A DNA stretch of 50,749 bases from Rhypophila decipiens. Its lineage: Eukaryota; Ascomycota; Sordariomycetes; Sordariales; Naviculisporaceae. The position numbers were made by a program, and so were the translations under genes. Location of the stretch: positions 1-50,749 of the forward strand of contig MU858289.1 of assembly GCA_033297075.1 (NCBI GenBank), in the 5' to 3' direction. The notes under the pieces were generated by a model that saw only the letters and a program-made list of their open reading frames with translations, was not told the DNA's origin and ran no database searches. This document shows, piece by piece, positions 11,736 to 21,250 of the stretch (its first letter is position 1; every line of letters begins with the position of its first letter).

Positions 11736-12641
11736 TCAGTTTGCGCAACCAGGGGCGCCACCAAACATCTCGCAATCAGAGACTTCAGAGATCTTGTTTG
11801 TTTGCGGGTCATCATTATTGACATCGAAATTAATCTCGCCTGGCTTCGCCTTGCCGAGGTTGTCCCCGAAGGGCCCGTCGGCGATGGCGAGGGAGGCATC
11901 GCCCCATGCGTTATCCGAGCCGCCCTCGGTGTACATGCGCGTGCGCTGGTCCACGCTGTCCCAGCCAAAGTGGCCGATCAGCGGGCCAAAGATCCACTTG
12001 CGCCAGTGGTTCTCGGGCCCACCGTTGCCAAAGTCGGCGCCGGTGGCAAAGCGCATGGCGTGCGTGGATCCGCCTTCCTTGTGGTAGACGATGGCCGGGT
12101 GGCCGTCGGTGGCTGCCCCGCCTTCCTTGGGCGTCCACTGGATCTCGTCGTTCTTCTTGATGTGGTACTTTTTGTGCGCGCTGACGGCCACGTGGCTCAC
12201 AAAGTTGTCTGCCATGCGCACCCACACGACGACGTGCTCCCAGTCGTGCCTGTGGCCATGTAGAGGCCCAGCCGTGCCCGTCTGGTCCTTTTGGAAGTAG
12301 TAGGCGTACATGATAGCGCAGTACCCGTTGTTGCAGCGCTGCCTCGAGTACACGTTGGCGCGCTCCAGCATCTCTTCTCTGCGGCAATCGTCCGTGAGCG
12401 AGTCGTTGCTGTCCTTGGGCTCGAGACCCGTGTTGAGATCATTGTTGGGGGGTGGGCCCATGGCCGGGGTGTTGTAGCAGCTGTCTGTGTCAAAGTCCAT
12501 GGCTGGCTGGTAGCGCTTGTCGAGCTGTGGCGCCTTGAGGAAGAGCGGACCCGGGGGCAGTTGACGCTTATCTACTACCAGAGCCGATGAGAAGGGCAGG
12601 CTGACGGACGAAAGCGCCCACAGACTCTGGCGAAAAAGCAT
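11736..12641 (-). CDS. Secreted necrosis-inducing NLP (NPP1 family), type II-like
   Basis: Intronless, 301 residues. The start at 12641 is followed by a signal peptide (about 1-20) and KR dibasic sites at 25-26 and 42-43 that could be processed. The hallmark heptapeptide GHRHDWE is at 129-135, preceded by AIMYAYYFQKD and followed by HVVVWV, as in NLPs. Two cysteines near the N-terminus (55, 86) plus the pair in RCNNGYC (103, 108) match the type II pattern with an extra disulphide. NLPs are secreted by plant-associated fungi and oomycetes. The cytolytic ones bind plant sphingolipids with a metal ion, while many fungal type II members are not toxic. The sequence shows an intact fold signature, but activity cannot be inferred. 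Convergent with the C2H2 copy. Confidence 0.92.
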   Translation of the reverse strand: MLFRQSLWALSSVSLPFSSALVVDKRQLPPGPLFLKAPQLDKRYQPAMDFDTDSCYNTPAMGPPPNNDLNTGLEPKDSNDSLTDDCRREEMLERANVYSRQRCNNGYCAIMYAYYFQKDQTGTAGPLHGHRHDWEHVVVWVRMADNFVSHVAVSAHKKYHIKKNDEIQWTPKEGGAATDGHPAIVYHKEGGSTHAMRFATGADFGNGGPENHWRKWIFGPLIGHFGWDSVDQRTRMYTEGGSDNAWGDASLAIADGPFGDNLGKAKPGEINFDVNNDDPQTNKISEVSDCEMFGGAPGCAN

Positions 12642-13670
12642 CTTGTCAGGCTGCTGGTGACCGAGGTGTTTCTTTGTGAGGTAAGCAATGTAAAGGAGAA
12701 TTGGAAAATGGGAGGGAGCTGGGATTATTGATCTGGTTCTATTTAGTACTGAGGCTATGATCTGTTGCGTAGGTGTTTGTTGGTTTGTTGAGTTGATAGA
12801 ATCGAGACATGTTCCGGGGATCGAGCCATCTTTATACGCGTATCCATCTGCGTCTCCTTCCTTCAAGTTCGATCTCTGATGTTTTCTTCTCGTCCAAGTC
12901 TTCTCCTTCCCTCGAGGCCATGTTTCTGCTTGGCGGGCTGGCAGTGAATGTTGTAGGGACTCGTTGTTCATCCATCTCGGACCTTTCTTCCCCTGCTACT
13001 TGGTGTCCTGGCCCGGGCCATCCTAACTCTCAAATCACCCGACCCACACACATGGTCGTGTTAATACCCTACAAATAAACTGCAGAGAACCGCATTAGCC
13101 GTTCTTGGCCGTTTTGGTCCACCGATGAGTACCATCGAGTTGAATACCTTGGGCGACTCTACTGTTTTCGAATCTCGGGGTCGGGCAAGGTGTTTATTTC
13201 ATTTCGGTTTTCTCTGTTTTCTTCTTCCGCCCTGTTGTTTGAGGGTCAGCCATACCAGCGCAATGCCGGTGGTTCATGGTGACTAGACCTATGACAGCCG
13301 CCAAGATCCCTCGTCCTCGGAATAAGGAACCTTGGCTTCATTTGGTGCAGCTGGTCATGGTAAACGGTTGAAAGACATGGGCGAAACTGCCAGCTACTAG
13401 GTGACCTCAATTTGATCCTGCGTCGGTTCCTAAGACTTGGCTTGCTGGCTGTGGTACGTTCTGTACAGCACTCCACGGTAAATACTCAAATTGGTATACC
13501 TGGTTGACAAGGTTGCTAGGCCTGCCAGTGACTTTGATAATGCGTTTTTATTGTAGAAATAATGCATTATCTCAGCTTGTAAAGGGCCTATTTGACAATA
13601 TAATAAGGCGTTTCAAGTCACGAGCAAGGGTCCTGGTCAGGTAGAACAGGTTGACTATTTACCGTGGAAT
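12642..13670. other. Intergenic, promoter side of the NLP gene
   Basis: No gene recognised. The first few hundred bases hold the NLP leader and promoter (C/T-rich on the coding strand). The rest contains only short ORFs. Confidence 0.4.
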
Positions 13671-13847
13671 ACTGTATCTACCGACTTTGATCAGAATCCG
13701 CCTAGAGCCAAGTGGGCTTAGCCGCTGGTCGAAGGAGGTCAAGTGGACGGGGAATGTGGACCTGCTCGGTTCCTCGCCTGCAAATCCTAGCGGGAGCTAG
13801 GCCTACTTGGCTCTAGGCGGATTTTGATCTAAGTCGGTAGATACAGT
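13671..13847. mobile_element. MITE-like element with 47-bp terminal inverted repeats
   Basis: The 47 bases at 13671-13717 are the reverse complement of 13801-13847 with three mismatches, two of them G/A. The outer ends are ACTGTATCTACCGACTT. The 83-bp core has no ORF. Size and structure fit a non-autonomous DNA transposon (MITE) or fold-back element. No clean target-site duplication is apparent: a TA lies at the left boundary but not at the right. Confidence 0.65.
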
Positions 13848-14748
13848 TTCTTGATTCTACAGGCTACGTCGGTATCCGAGACGTGGTGGCTTGCTAGCTG
13901 CGCCCGTGGAGGCCGTCAGAGCGGCCAGCACCAGGAAAGCGATGTAAGATCACCTTTGACTGCCATTGAAGCATTTTATAAGGTCGAACCGCATCCCTCC
14001 GACTAACTACGCCACTACTAGTGCACCGGACGCTGAACCAGGCGGTTAATCGCTAAGAAGGATAAAGACCAATATCTCGTCCTAGAGCCCGAGGCCCAAG
14101 CCTCCTCACATTAAAATAGAACCTGAATCATTCTGTCTCGCATGGGACCCTCATTCCCTTAGCATTACATCATGTAGACACACGGATAGCTGCCATTTAC
14201 TATGATTATACCGGCCCGAGCACACCTCGCCAGCCGACCGGCCTAATACGGCTTTCTTGGCATGAGCCGTCCGGCCTCTACGCCGGACCTCGACACAGAC
14301 GGCGAGCCGAAGGAATGGAGAGAAGGCGAGGCATAAGGGGGTAGGGCGAAGAGGAGGGATTGGTCATGCGTTCCATCGGGTGTTTGCCTGCCGGTGTTGG
14401 CCCTGGGGTTCGAGGAGTCGATGAGGGTCTGCAGGAAGGAACACAACTTTAAGTAAGAGAAGCTGTCCGGGTCAATTACGTGGGTGTAAAAATGGGGTGT
14501 GATTTCAGATATACGGATACTCTACCACCATCTGCTAGTCTTTTAGGGCACTAATGACTATCTTGTTAATAATTGGACAGAAGTCTTTTCAGCACTCACT
14601 CAGAATACCGACAGCAGGATTTTATACGTATATGATATTAAAAAGAAAACCCCCCCAAATACTGGTTGGTGCCCCAACCACCCTCCCTCGCTTTTTAAAG
14701 CTAATTCTTATTAAAATGTGTTATTTACACATCCACCAGCCTACAAGT
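13848..14748. other. Intergenic region
   Basis: About 0.9 kb, with an AT-rich part from about 14500. No supported gene. A T/A-rich segment near 14700 may serve as the 3' end of the minus-strand gene that follows. Confidence 0.4.
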
Positions 14749-15579
14749 TTATGCAACAAGAATCCACCTAGCCGCCGTTCCCACGGCCAGCACACGAATC
14801 GACCAACCCAACGACACCAAGAAGCTGCACAACCCATCCGCTATCGGACTGCCCACACCTGCATGGATAAGCTCGACCGCCACATCTGGCCAATTTCGCT
14901 GACCAAAGTACCTATCTCCTTCGGCCCTTCTGCCATGGGCTGGCTCATGATATGCAGTATGTTCTCTGCGGGCGGCCCTTCCAACTGCAGATTCTCCTTT
15001 GTCCCCTCTCGCCACAAGCGCCCCGGTGGTACACCCGTTCTCTTCATCCCCACGATATGTGGCCGCAGCAAGGTCGCTCATGTTAATTGACTGGTCGCCG
15101 GTCCAAAACCGACGGAGACATTGATGCGGCTCATCGTCGTTGATGTTGTTGTAATTGACATTTGCCGCCTGGTTGTACTCGAACATCATCTCCTCATTCG
15201 TACGGGACCAAATAGAAACGAAGTGTATCATGCTTTGGTGGAGGACTTCCAGGCCGGGAAAGTTCTGACGAGCATCTTGGCCGAATGGAAAGAGGGTGAT
15301 ACGTCCGGACCACCGAGACACAGCTGGGGCCTCGTCGGGGAATTCTCGAATCTCCCACTCTCTTTTGGGGGTATTGACACGGTAGCAAGGTACGATGTAA
15401 CGAGCCGGATGCTGCAAGAAGAAGCCATTATCCATTATATAGGCTAGGTGGGAGCGACTGAGTTCGAGGTCGATGGGGATAGTCCAAGGCGCTGATGAAC
15501 CACTTTCGGATGTCGGTGGCCGGAGGTCCATTTGGACCCGAATGCGGTCCTTGTTATTCTCGTAGCGAAGCTGATCCAT
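14749..15579 (-). CDS. Hypothetical protein, probable frameshift near 15048
   Basis: Start ATG at 15579. The first 175 or so residues look like a real globular protein (WTIPIDLELSRSHLAYIMD, GRITLFPFGQDARQNFPGL, MIHFVSIWSRTNEEM), but I do not recognise the family. The uninterrupted frame runs to 14749. Its last part is Ala/Gly/Arg-rich and unconvincing. In the next frame the stretch 15071-14841 (GVPPGRLWREGTKENLQLEG, QPMAEGPKEIGTLVSEIG) looks far more protein-like. One extra base in the CCCC run at 15048-15051 (plus strand) would explain this. Removing it gives a 245-residue product ending at 14841 and a length divisible by three. No introns seen. Confidence 0.5.
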   Translation of the reverse strand: MDQLRYENNKDRIRVQMDLRPPTSESGSSAPWTIPIDLELSRSHLAYIMDNGFFLQHPARYIVPCYRVNTPKREWEIREFPDEAPAVSRWSGRITLFPFGQDARQNFPGLEVLHQSMIHFVSIWSRTNEEMMFEYNQAANVNYNNINDDEPHQCLRRFWTGDQSINMSDLAAATYRGDEENGCTTGALVARGDKGESAVGRAARREHTAYHEPAHGRRAEGDRYFGQRNWPDVAVELIHAGVGSPIADGLCSFLVSLGWSIRVLAVGTAARWILVA

Positions 15580-16310
15580 GACGACAAGATTGGTGTTTGA
15601 AGAGAACTGTGTATTTGTGAGATCTATCGCGAGATGAGTGTGATCAACTGATCCCGGGTACGTGCAGCAGTGGGTGAGTGTTTGGATTCGAGATTCGATG
15701 TCTTTTTGAGTGACGAGTGATTGGTGGGAAGTTCCTTTCTCGAGGTGCTCACAGGCCTTTTATAAACTGCAGATCGGACTGGAAACGGGTCTTGTTCGAG
15801 ACAAATAACGTTCAGGATGGCCTGTAACCTAAAGGTTATCAGGTACACCGTGTATGTTGCTGCTGTCTGTATTCGTACAGTATGCCACAGTAAAAAGTCA
15901 AATTCGAAAATCCACATGGCCAAATTCGTTCTTTTTGAGCCAGCCAGCCATTCAGCTTTGCTGAGGGCGCGATTCTTTGGCCTGGAAAATGGACCTGGAA
16001 AATGGAGGTACATTGAAAAGGTCCATCAAAACAGCCAAATATATGGCCAAATGTGCCTGAATGTACTATTTTTTTTATTGGTGCAAAACGCTGCTGTGGA
16101 TGTAGTTTCCACGGAAAACTTTTGGATTTTTGTCAAACTTTGCCCCGGCGTTGGTGTCTAACGCCACTGTTGTTTTAACTTTTTTTTTCTTTGCACTATA
16201 CGGCTAAACCAGATGTCAGCAAAAGCTCACCTGCCAAACTTTAATAGAAAAGTTTTCCACGTCCCAGTTTTCTCCCATGATGCTCTAACATTCAAGCCCA
16301 CTACAGTAAA
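15580..16310. other. Intergenic, short direct repeat
   Basis: Promoter side of the preceding minus-strand gene. Contains a short direct repeat (CCTGGAAAATGGA twice, about 15981-16004) and an AT-rich stretch around 16060-16260. Short ORFs lack motifs. Confidence 0.4.
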
Positions 16311-16888
16311 CATCTCATGCTCCATCTGATGCCATATGTCTGCCCACCGGTCCCTACGATTTCTTCGAGAAGAATTCCATCATAACCCGCAAAGAATGGA
16401 TGGATCACATGGAAATTGAAGAGCATGAGCTCATAGACACCTGGATCTGTAGCAACAGAGCCCATCCCCGGCATCTTCGATTCTTTACTTCTTCGGAAAT
16501 AAAGAACCACATGCTGACTAAACACGCCGAGGACTACAAGGATATTGACGACTCGTAGCTTGATCACCTTATTACATATTAGATTGACCAAGGCTCTTCT
16601 GCCAAAAGACCATTATCCCCTGACAAAATGCCCACTTTGTTCAAACATTCCATCTCTAACTTGTAACGATCGTGACATACCACACCACTACGTAACATAG
16701 CCCAAAAGAGCAACTAGACTTGATTGGAAGATCCAATCAAGTAAATGGTATGTATAGTACGTATGAGGGTGTATAGGGTGATTGTTCCTCTATACGATCC
16801 TCACATAACTCACATGAGCTTACTTGAGCTTCGGAACCATATCGAGGCACATTTGGTTGAGATGGTAATGGTTTCTGTTGCTGATTAA
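16311..16888 (+). pseudogene. Decayed third copy of the C2H2-type gene (3' part only)
   Basis: Reading all three forward frames recovers the 3' half of the gene at 9907-11456. HLMLHLMPYVC matches HFMRGLMPYIC. KEWMDHM matches RDWLNHM. HPRHLRFFTSSEIKNHMLTK matches HRRHLRFSNPSEIKQHMLTD. HAEDYKDIDD, CPLCSNIPS and ELRNHIEAHLVEM also match. It has frameshifts, a stop at 16556-16558 and about 130 extra bases between the CPLC motif and the final helix, including a perfect hairpin. The nucleotide similarity is still obvious in places (CGGCATCTTCGATTCT). Nothing of the 5' half was found upstream. Confidence 0.8.
16718..16742. repeat. Perfect 11-bp inverted repeat (hairpin) inside the relic
   Basis: ACTTGATTGGA at 16718-16728 and its exact reverse complement at 16732-16742, separated by AGA. 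It lies in the stretch that interrupts the decayed C2H2 copy. Could be an insertion scar or a chance palindrome. Confidence 0.6.
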
Positions 16889-17176
16889 ACTCTAGGATTC
16901 TGGGCTTGGAAGAAAGTGATCTGGGAGAGCCTGAATATTAGTCACCCTTCGTCGTCCACGAGGGGGTTTAATAGTTACCATCTGTGATCATGGTTTGGTG
17001 GATTACTATTAGGACAACGAGAGCACTGAACATCATTAACCATTATATCTATCGTGTTGAAATACATCTATAAATATCGAGGTATTCGTTTATGCGTCTG
17101 TCTTGTCTGTAGGACAAATGCAAAAAAAAAAAGGTAAGAAAAAAACATTTCAGAGAAGTATCGCCGCCGGGAATTG

Positions 17177-17264
17177 AGCCCGACGTGGGGGTCGAACCCA
17201 CAACCTTGAGATTGGTGATCTCTTGAATAAGAGTCTCACGCTCTACCGATTGAGCTAGCCGGGC
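17177..17264 (-). tRNA. tRNA-Lys (anticodon CTT) with a 15-nt intron
   Basis: On the minus strand, acceptor GCCCGGC pairs with GTCGGGC (discriminator T). The D-arm is TAGCTCAATCGGTAGAGCG, the anticodon stem TGAGA/TCTCA and the T-arm GTGGGTTCGACCCCCAC. The anticodon loop is CTCTTA-A. The 15-nt intron (TTCAAGAGATCACCA) sits one base 3' of the anticodon CTT, the canonical position. CTT decodes AAG. Mature length 73 nt. Confidence 0.95.
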
Positions 17265-17628
17265 GGAGCCGGACAGACGGATTCTCTGATTGGTTAGCAG
17301 TCGGGGACGTAACTTTGACCTATATGGCTTGGACCTTTTTTGTGGAGACCGGCATGTGCGGGAACCTCTGCGTCATCCCTAGGTCCAGGTAACGTGATTC
17401 GTAAAACTTGTAGCTTGGTGTTTCTTACATCAATCAGCCATATGTTTAATAATGAGATGGCACTAGTAGCTTCAACAGTTGTTCATTACACGCTTTGGTG
17501 ATCTGACAAAAGAGCCCTTTGTACAATATTCACGTGCTCCACACCCGACCCTAACCCTCCTCCCTGGTTGCTCGGGAACTGTAACTGTGGAAATACCCCT
17601 ATTTCAGTAAACAATGCCAAAATGAACT
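17265..17628. other. Intergenic, tRNA promoter side
   Basis: 364 bp without a recognisable gene. It contains an isolated CCCTAACCCT telomere-like motif at about 17550. Confidence 0.4.
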
Positions 17629-18227
17629 TTATCTCATTGGCCAAGTATGAGTGGCATATCTCCTTCCGGTACTTGTATCGCCACCAGTGCCGCTTCCAAG
17701 CAAAGAATCGCTCGCCTGATCCTCCGACACCGGTTCCTTCTTGCTCTCGCCAAGATCCGGCCTACCCTTCGAATTTCTTCTTCTCTTGATGTCCTTTGCG
17801 ACCAGTTCTTTCATAACCCGTTAGTCAGCGACCAAATAAAGCCAGTCACGTTATAACAAGGCGAGAGAATCGGAAACAGCAACTTACCAATCTCCTCAAA
17901 GAAATACTCTAATAGCGGAGGGATCCAGATCGTCACGGCAACAATCTGACCAAATCCCCAGTCTCGGTCGTTCACCATGCCGAGCAGCTTGGCCGTCCAT
18001 AATACAGCAAGTTGCATGCCTACACCGGCGAGAAACCCCAAAGTTGTGAGCCAAAATCCGGCTGTCCACAACCGAGACGATGTCAAAGTGTGGCAAGGCT
18101 TCAGGGGTGCCGAGGGACGATTATTAGTGGCGAAAGATTGCTTAGAAATGCTGTGGCAATGATTGGAAATCCAGGCGATGGAATCGCCGAGATGGAGCCA
18201 GAAACACACAGAAAACTTCAGGATCAC
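17629..18227 (-). CDS. Small membrane protein: detached C-terminal module of a fungal multi-pass family
   Basis: Exons 18227-17888 and 17807-17629 (80-bp intron, GTAAGT donor, CTGACTAAC branch) give 172 residues with consistent phase. Hydrophobic helices at about 52-75 (FWLTTLGFLAGVGMQLAVLW) and 92-108 are followed by a charged tail (KDIKRRRNSKGRP). The segment DWGFGQIVAVTIWIPPLLEY resembles the C-terminal helix of a family of large fungal membrane proteins, to which the upstream neighbour belongs by its other motifs. Its start lies 71 bp downstream of that neighbour's stop. It may be a separate gene, a leftover of a duplicated copy, or the neighbour's real end after a split. Confidence 0.6.
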
Positions 18228-18297
18228 ACATATTTATAGACGACTTCAGAACACAAGATATAGGTCTGAGGACAAGAACAACAATGATCTTTTTACC

Positions 18298-20091
18298 CTA
18301 ATAATACAATTGATTGCTTGCCTTGACTTTAACAGACGATACCTTCTTCAGACCTGGGCCTGGGCCGATCAATCCATCCGAGTCTTTGACACCCGTATGT
18401 GCCTCGGACCCAAACTCTGTCTTGTGCTTCTCACCCTGTTTCGACTGACCGTCCACGTGCGTCACCACACCTTGCAACGCCCGACGTGCAGAACCTCTAC
18501 CGGACATGATCGCATGATAAACTTGCATCCCCACAAGGCCCAGAAAGACAAACGTCGACCAACCCCAAATGATTGGCGTCAGGACCCTCAATTTTTTTCT
18601 CGCATCAAGACCTTGCTCAACCGCCGTGGCTCTCTGTTTCGACTCAAACGGACAAGCCGCGAGCCCAGAGTATCCACCACAAGCGGGCAAACTGGACAAC
18701 TGCAAACGATACAATCGATACATATCATCCGCGTCGCCTATCCCGGTTCCGCTTTTAGTCTGAAGAGGCAATTCAGAGTACAAAGTCCAAAAGATGATCG
18801 AGCTCAGGATGTAAACTGTGCCTGTGAGGATCGTTATCGGGACTGATACAGCAGGGCGGCGTGTATCCCCCCCTTTGGCCTTGGGGGTGAAGTACACCAG
18901 CAATAGGTATGCAAATACCACCGGAACAATCGAGTTCGTTGCGAGAGGGAGGATCATGAAGGTAATGACTATGTCTATCCCTCTTGAGGAAGAAGAATCC
19001 CCTGATGAGAAGATTGTTATGGCCGAGGCGAGCATTAAAGTGCCGGCAAAGTAGCATTGTGATTTGTGGAAGTCGAGGAGTAAAGAGCGGAGGGCTTTGA
19101 GGTGCGATGATTCTCCTTTTTTGGTTTGCCTTTCGGATTGTGATTTTGAAGGTTCTGTCTGGAAGGAAGAGAACGGTGACGGTGTTCGCGAGGTAGATCC
19201 CGTTGTCGCCCGGTGCTGTTGGATGGAGAAGAACAGCAGGCCCGCCCAGAGACATACCACCAGGGCGCATTGCATCATGTACGAGATGAACACCTTCACA
19301 TCAAGTTTTAGTATCATATCATTAGTCAGGAAACTAGAGCAAATACATACCCCGATACCAATCACATCCGCATCAGGCCACGGAAGAGCCCTATTATCGG
19401 CATTACACAGCGTAAACAGGCAATCGTTGATCCCCTCCAAATTGGGCAATGTCCCATTAGTAAGCAACTTCGTCGGGGAACAGTGATCCTCGTAACAGAA
19501 ATCCACATCTCTTGAAGCTCGACAGGTCGACGACAGGCAATCCGTCACGGCCGAGGTGATCTGCTGCAGTCTGGTCTCGAACGCGTTCAATTTCGGTAAA
19601 GGCGGGATATAGTTCGTCACGACACTGCTTATGTTCCGAGAGAGCTCTCCAGCGTACGCCGCAGTCGCGATCGTCGGCATGTTGGCGCACGCGACATACC
19701 GCTTGATCAGCCATAGCCCGTCACCGGTCTGTTCGGTCTGTTCGAGAGAGGTGTACAGGCTCGATACGTCGGAGCAGGCGAGGAATAAAGGGCAGATGGA
19801 GTCTGGCTGATTGAGACAGACCCTGCCGAGCATGCCTTGCTTGAGGGTCGGCGGGAAGAGACGTCTGCATGTCGGCGAGTCTTGGTCGTTGATGTGGCAG
19901 CAGGGGAGTTGAGATAGAGAAGGCCTGGTGCCCAGCGCATCGCAGGCTAGGATTGACGAGTTTGTTGTCATGGTGCAGCTGAAGTTGCAAATGCTGAACT
20001 CGGAACATCTGCCCAATACAGGCAAAATTACAAAAGAAGAGGAAATAGTTGAGACTAAGACCATGAATGAGAGCGGGGTGTTATTAAACAT
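18298..20091 (-). CDS. Multi-pass membrane protein with Cys-rich extracellular domain
   Basis: Exons 20091-19351 and 19293-18298, 57-bp in-frame intron (GTATGT donor, CTGACTAAT branch), 578 residues. Removing the intron joins DADVIGIG to VFISYMMQ, the usual continuation in this fungal family. A signal peptide (about 1-28) is followed by about 220 residues rich in paired cysteines (CCHINDQDSPTC, CLSSTCRAS, DFCYEDHC), probably extracellular, then at least five hydrophobic helices. FHKSQCYFAGTLML after the second helix and the late PACGGYSGLAACPFE loop are family features. The function of the family is not known to me. The protein ends after its last helix without the WxFGQIVA module found in the next gene downstream. 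Confidence 0.75.
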   Translation of the reverse strand: MFNNTPLSFMVLVSTISSSFVILPVLGRCSEFSICNFSCTMTTNSSILACDALGTRPSLSQLPCCHINDQDSPTCRRLFPPTLKQGMLGRVCLNQPDSICPLFLACSDVSSLYTSLEQTEQTGDGLWLIKRYVACANMPTIATAAYAGELSRNISSVVTNYIPPLPKLNAFETRLQQITSAVTDCLSSTCRASRDVDFCYEDHCSPTKLLTNGTLPNLEGINDCLFTLCNADNRALPWPDADVIGIGVCICSSFLTNDMILKLDVKVFISYMMQCALVVCLWAGLLFFSIQQHRATTGSTSRTPSPFSSFQTEPSKSQSERQTKKGESSHLKALRSLLLDFHKSQCYFAGTLMLASAITIFSSGDSSSSRGIDIVITFMILPLATNSIVPVVFAYLLLVYFTPKAKGGDTRRPAVSVPITILTGTVYILSSIIFWTLYSELPLQTKSGTGIGDADDMYRLYRLQLSSLPACGGYSGLAACPFESKQRATAVEQGLDARKKLRVLTPIIWGWSTFVFLGLVGMQVYHAIMSGRGSARRALQGVVTHVDGQSKQGEKHKTEFGSEAHTGVKDSDGLIGPGPGLKKVSSVKVKASNQLYY

Positions 20092-21250
20092 TTAAGGGTC
20101 CAGAGATTTGACATTTCTGGTCCCAGCCCTACAAGCTCGAGTTCCACCATGCTTACTCGGATCTGGTGCCGATGATCGACACCCTACATGGTCTGACGTT
20201 GTCTGCGGCACGGTGTAACCACTTTCCATCCACTCAGTGATTGGTTTCTTCCATGTCAGTCAGCTCACTGTTGATCTGCTGCGAGATACTACGTCATATA
20301 ATAAAACTAAAACTGTATTACCTAAAGATCAAGATATGTTTTCCTAAGTTGCTATCCCACCCGGGGCGAAGTAAGTGGCTGACGTTAGCACCCATCTTGA
20401 TGAAGTGGTGGCTATTCCTGCTGCCTAGAGCATATTTTATAAGGCTCAGGACGTCCAGGCCTTTTACACAGCAAATAACACATGCAACTTGTCATATAAG
20501 TCCTCGTATTTGGGGCCTTCTAAGATATCTTATCTACTTTGTTAAGCTCACCTCACACCAAATGATGACCCGTGGAACCTGGTCCCGGAGCGGGCCGACC
20601 GATCATTTGCTCCACCATCCAGGCCGGGCCGTACACATCGCGCCCATTCCGGATGCTTGGCACGGCAGTGTAACTATGCCGTACGCCGATTGATGATTCC
20701 CGGGTGGATCGCTCCCACAAACAATGCATGGTTTACCGCCATCCTCTCATTCTGTCGGGACTTTCCTCGGTGATAGGCTTTCCGATAAATGTCCCCCGAG
20801 TCGTGTCATGTTTGTACAGCTTGGTCTTCAACTGGTGCTGGCAATGCTTTTGATGTTCGGGTCGGGTGTCTCGCGGCTCTCGCCAGCTCTTGCATCGTGG
20901 ACGCCGTCCTCATTCCGCGGAAAAAATCATGGACGATCCAGCTGTAAAATAAACCGTCACTCTCACCGCTCCATGTGCGTAACACCAGCAGGCGCAATGT
21001 CGGGTTCGTGTCTCTCGTGAGCGGGGTAAAGTGGTGATTTCATGATAACACAAACGGAAGGGGCGCCTCTGGCAATGGCGGGGGCATTCTGAAGACTCAC
21101 TGCCGTCCAGGTATAAAGCCAGTGCTTTCCTGCCTTGGCTGAACGTCGTCTTGCATTCCCCATTCTCGTACTCACCAGTCTCACCCAGATCCGCTCCCTC
21201 ACCAGTAGTCTCACCTGCGACGTCCATCAAAAACAAGACAGAATCACAAG
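20092..21250. other. Intergenic between divergent genes
   Basis: About 1.16 kb separating the minus-strand membrane-protein gene from the plus-strand decarboxylase. It holds both promoters. A GTCTCACCAG/CTCACCAGT direct repeat lies at 21170-21215 just before the decarboxylase leader. No supported ORF. Confidence 0.45.

Noticed and set aside
11802..12387. Long ORFs on both strands within the NLP gene
   Set aside because: Shadow frames of a GC-rich gene; only the NLP frame carries family motifs.
14554..15090. 178-codon plus-strand ORF
   Set aside because: Antisense to the better-supported minus-strand gene and without motif.
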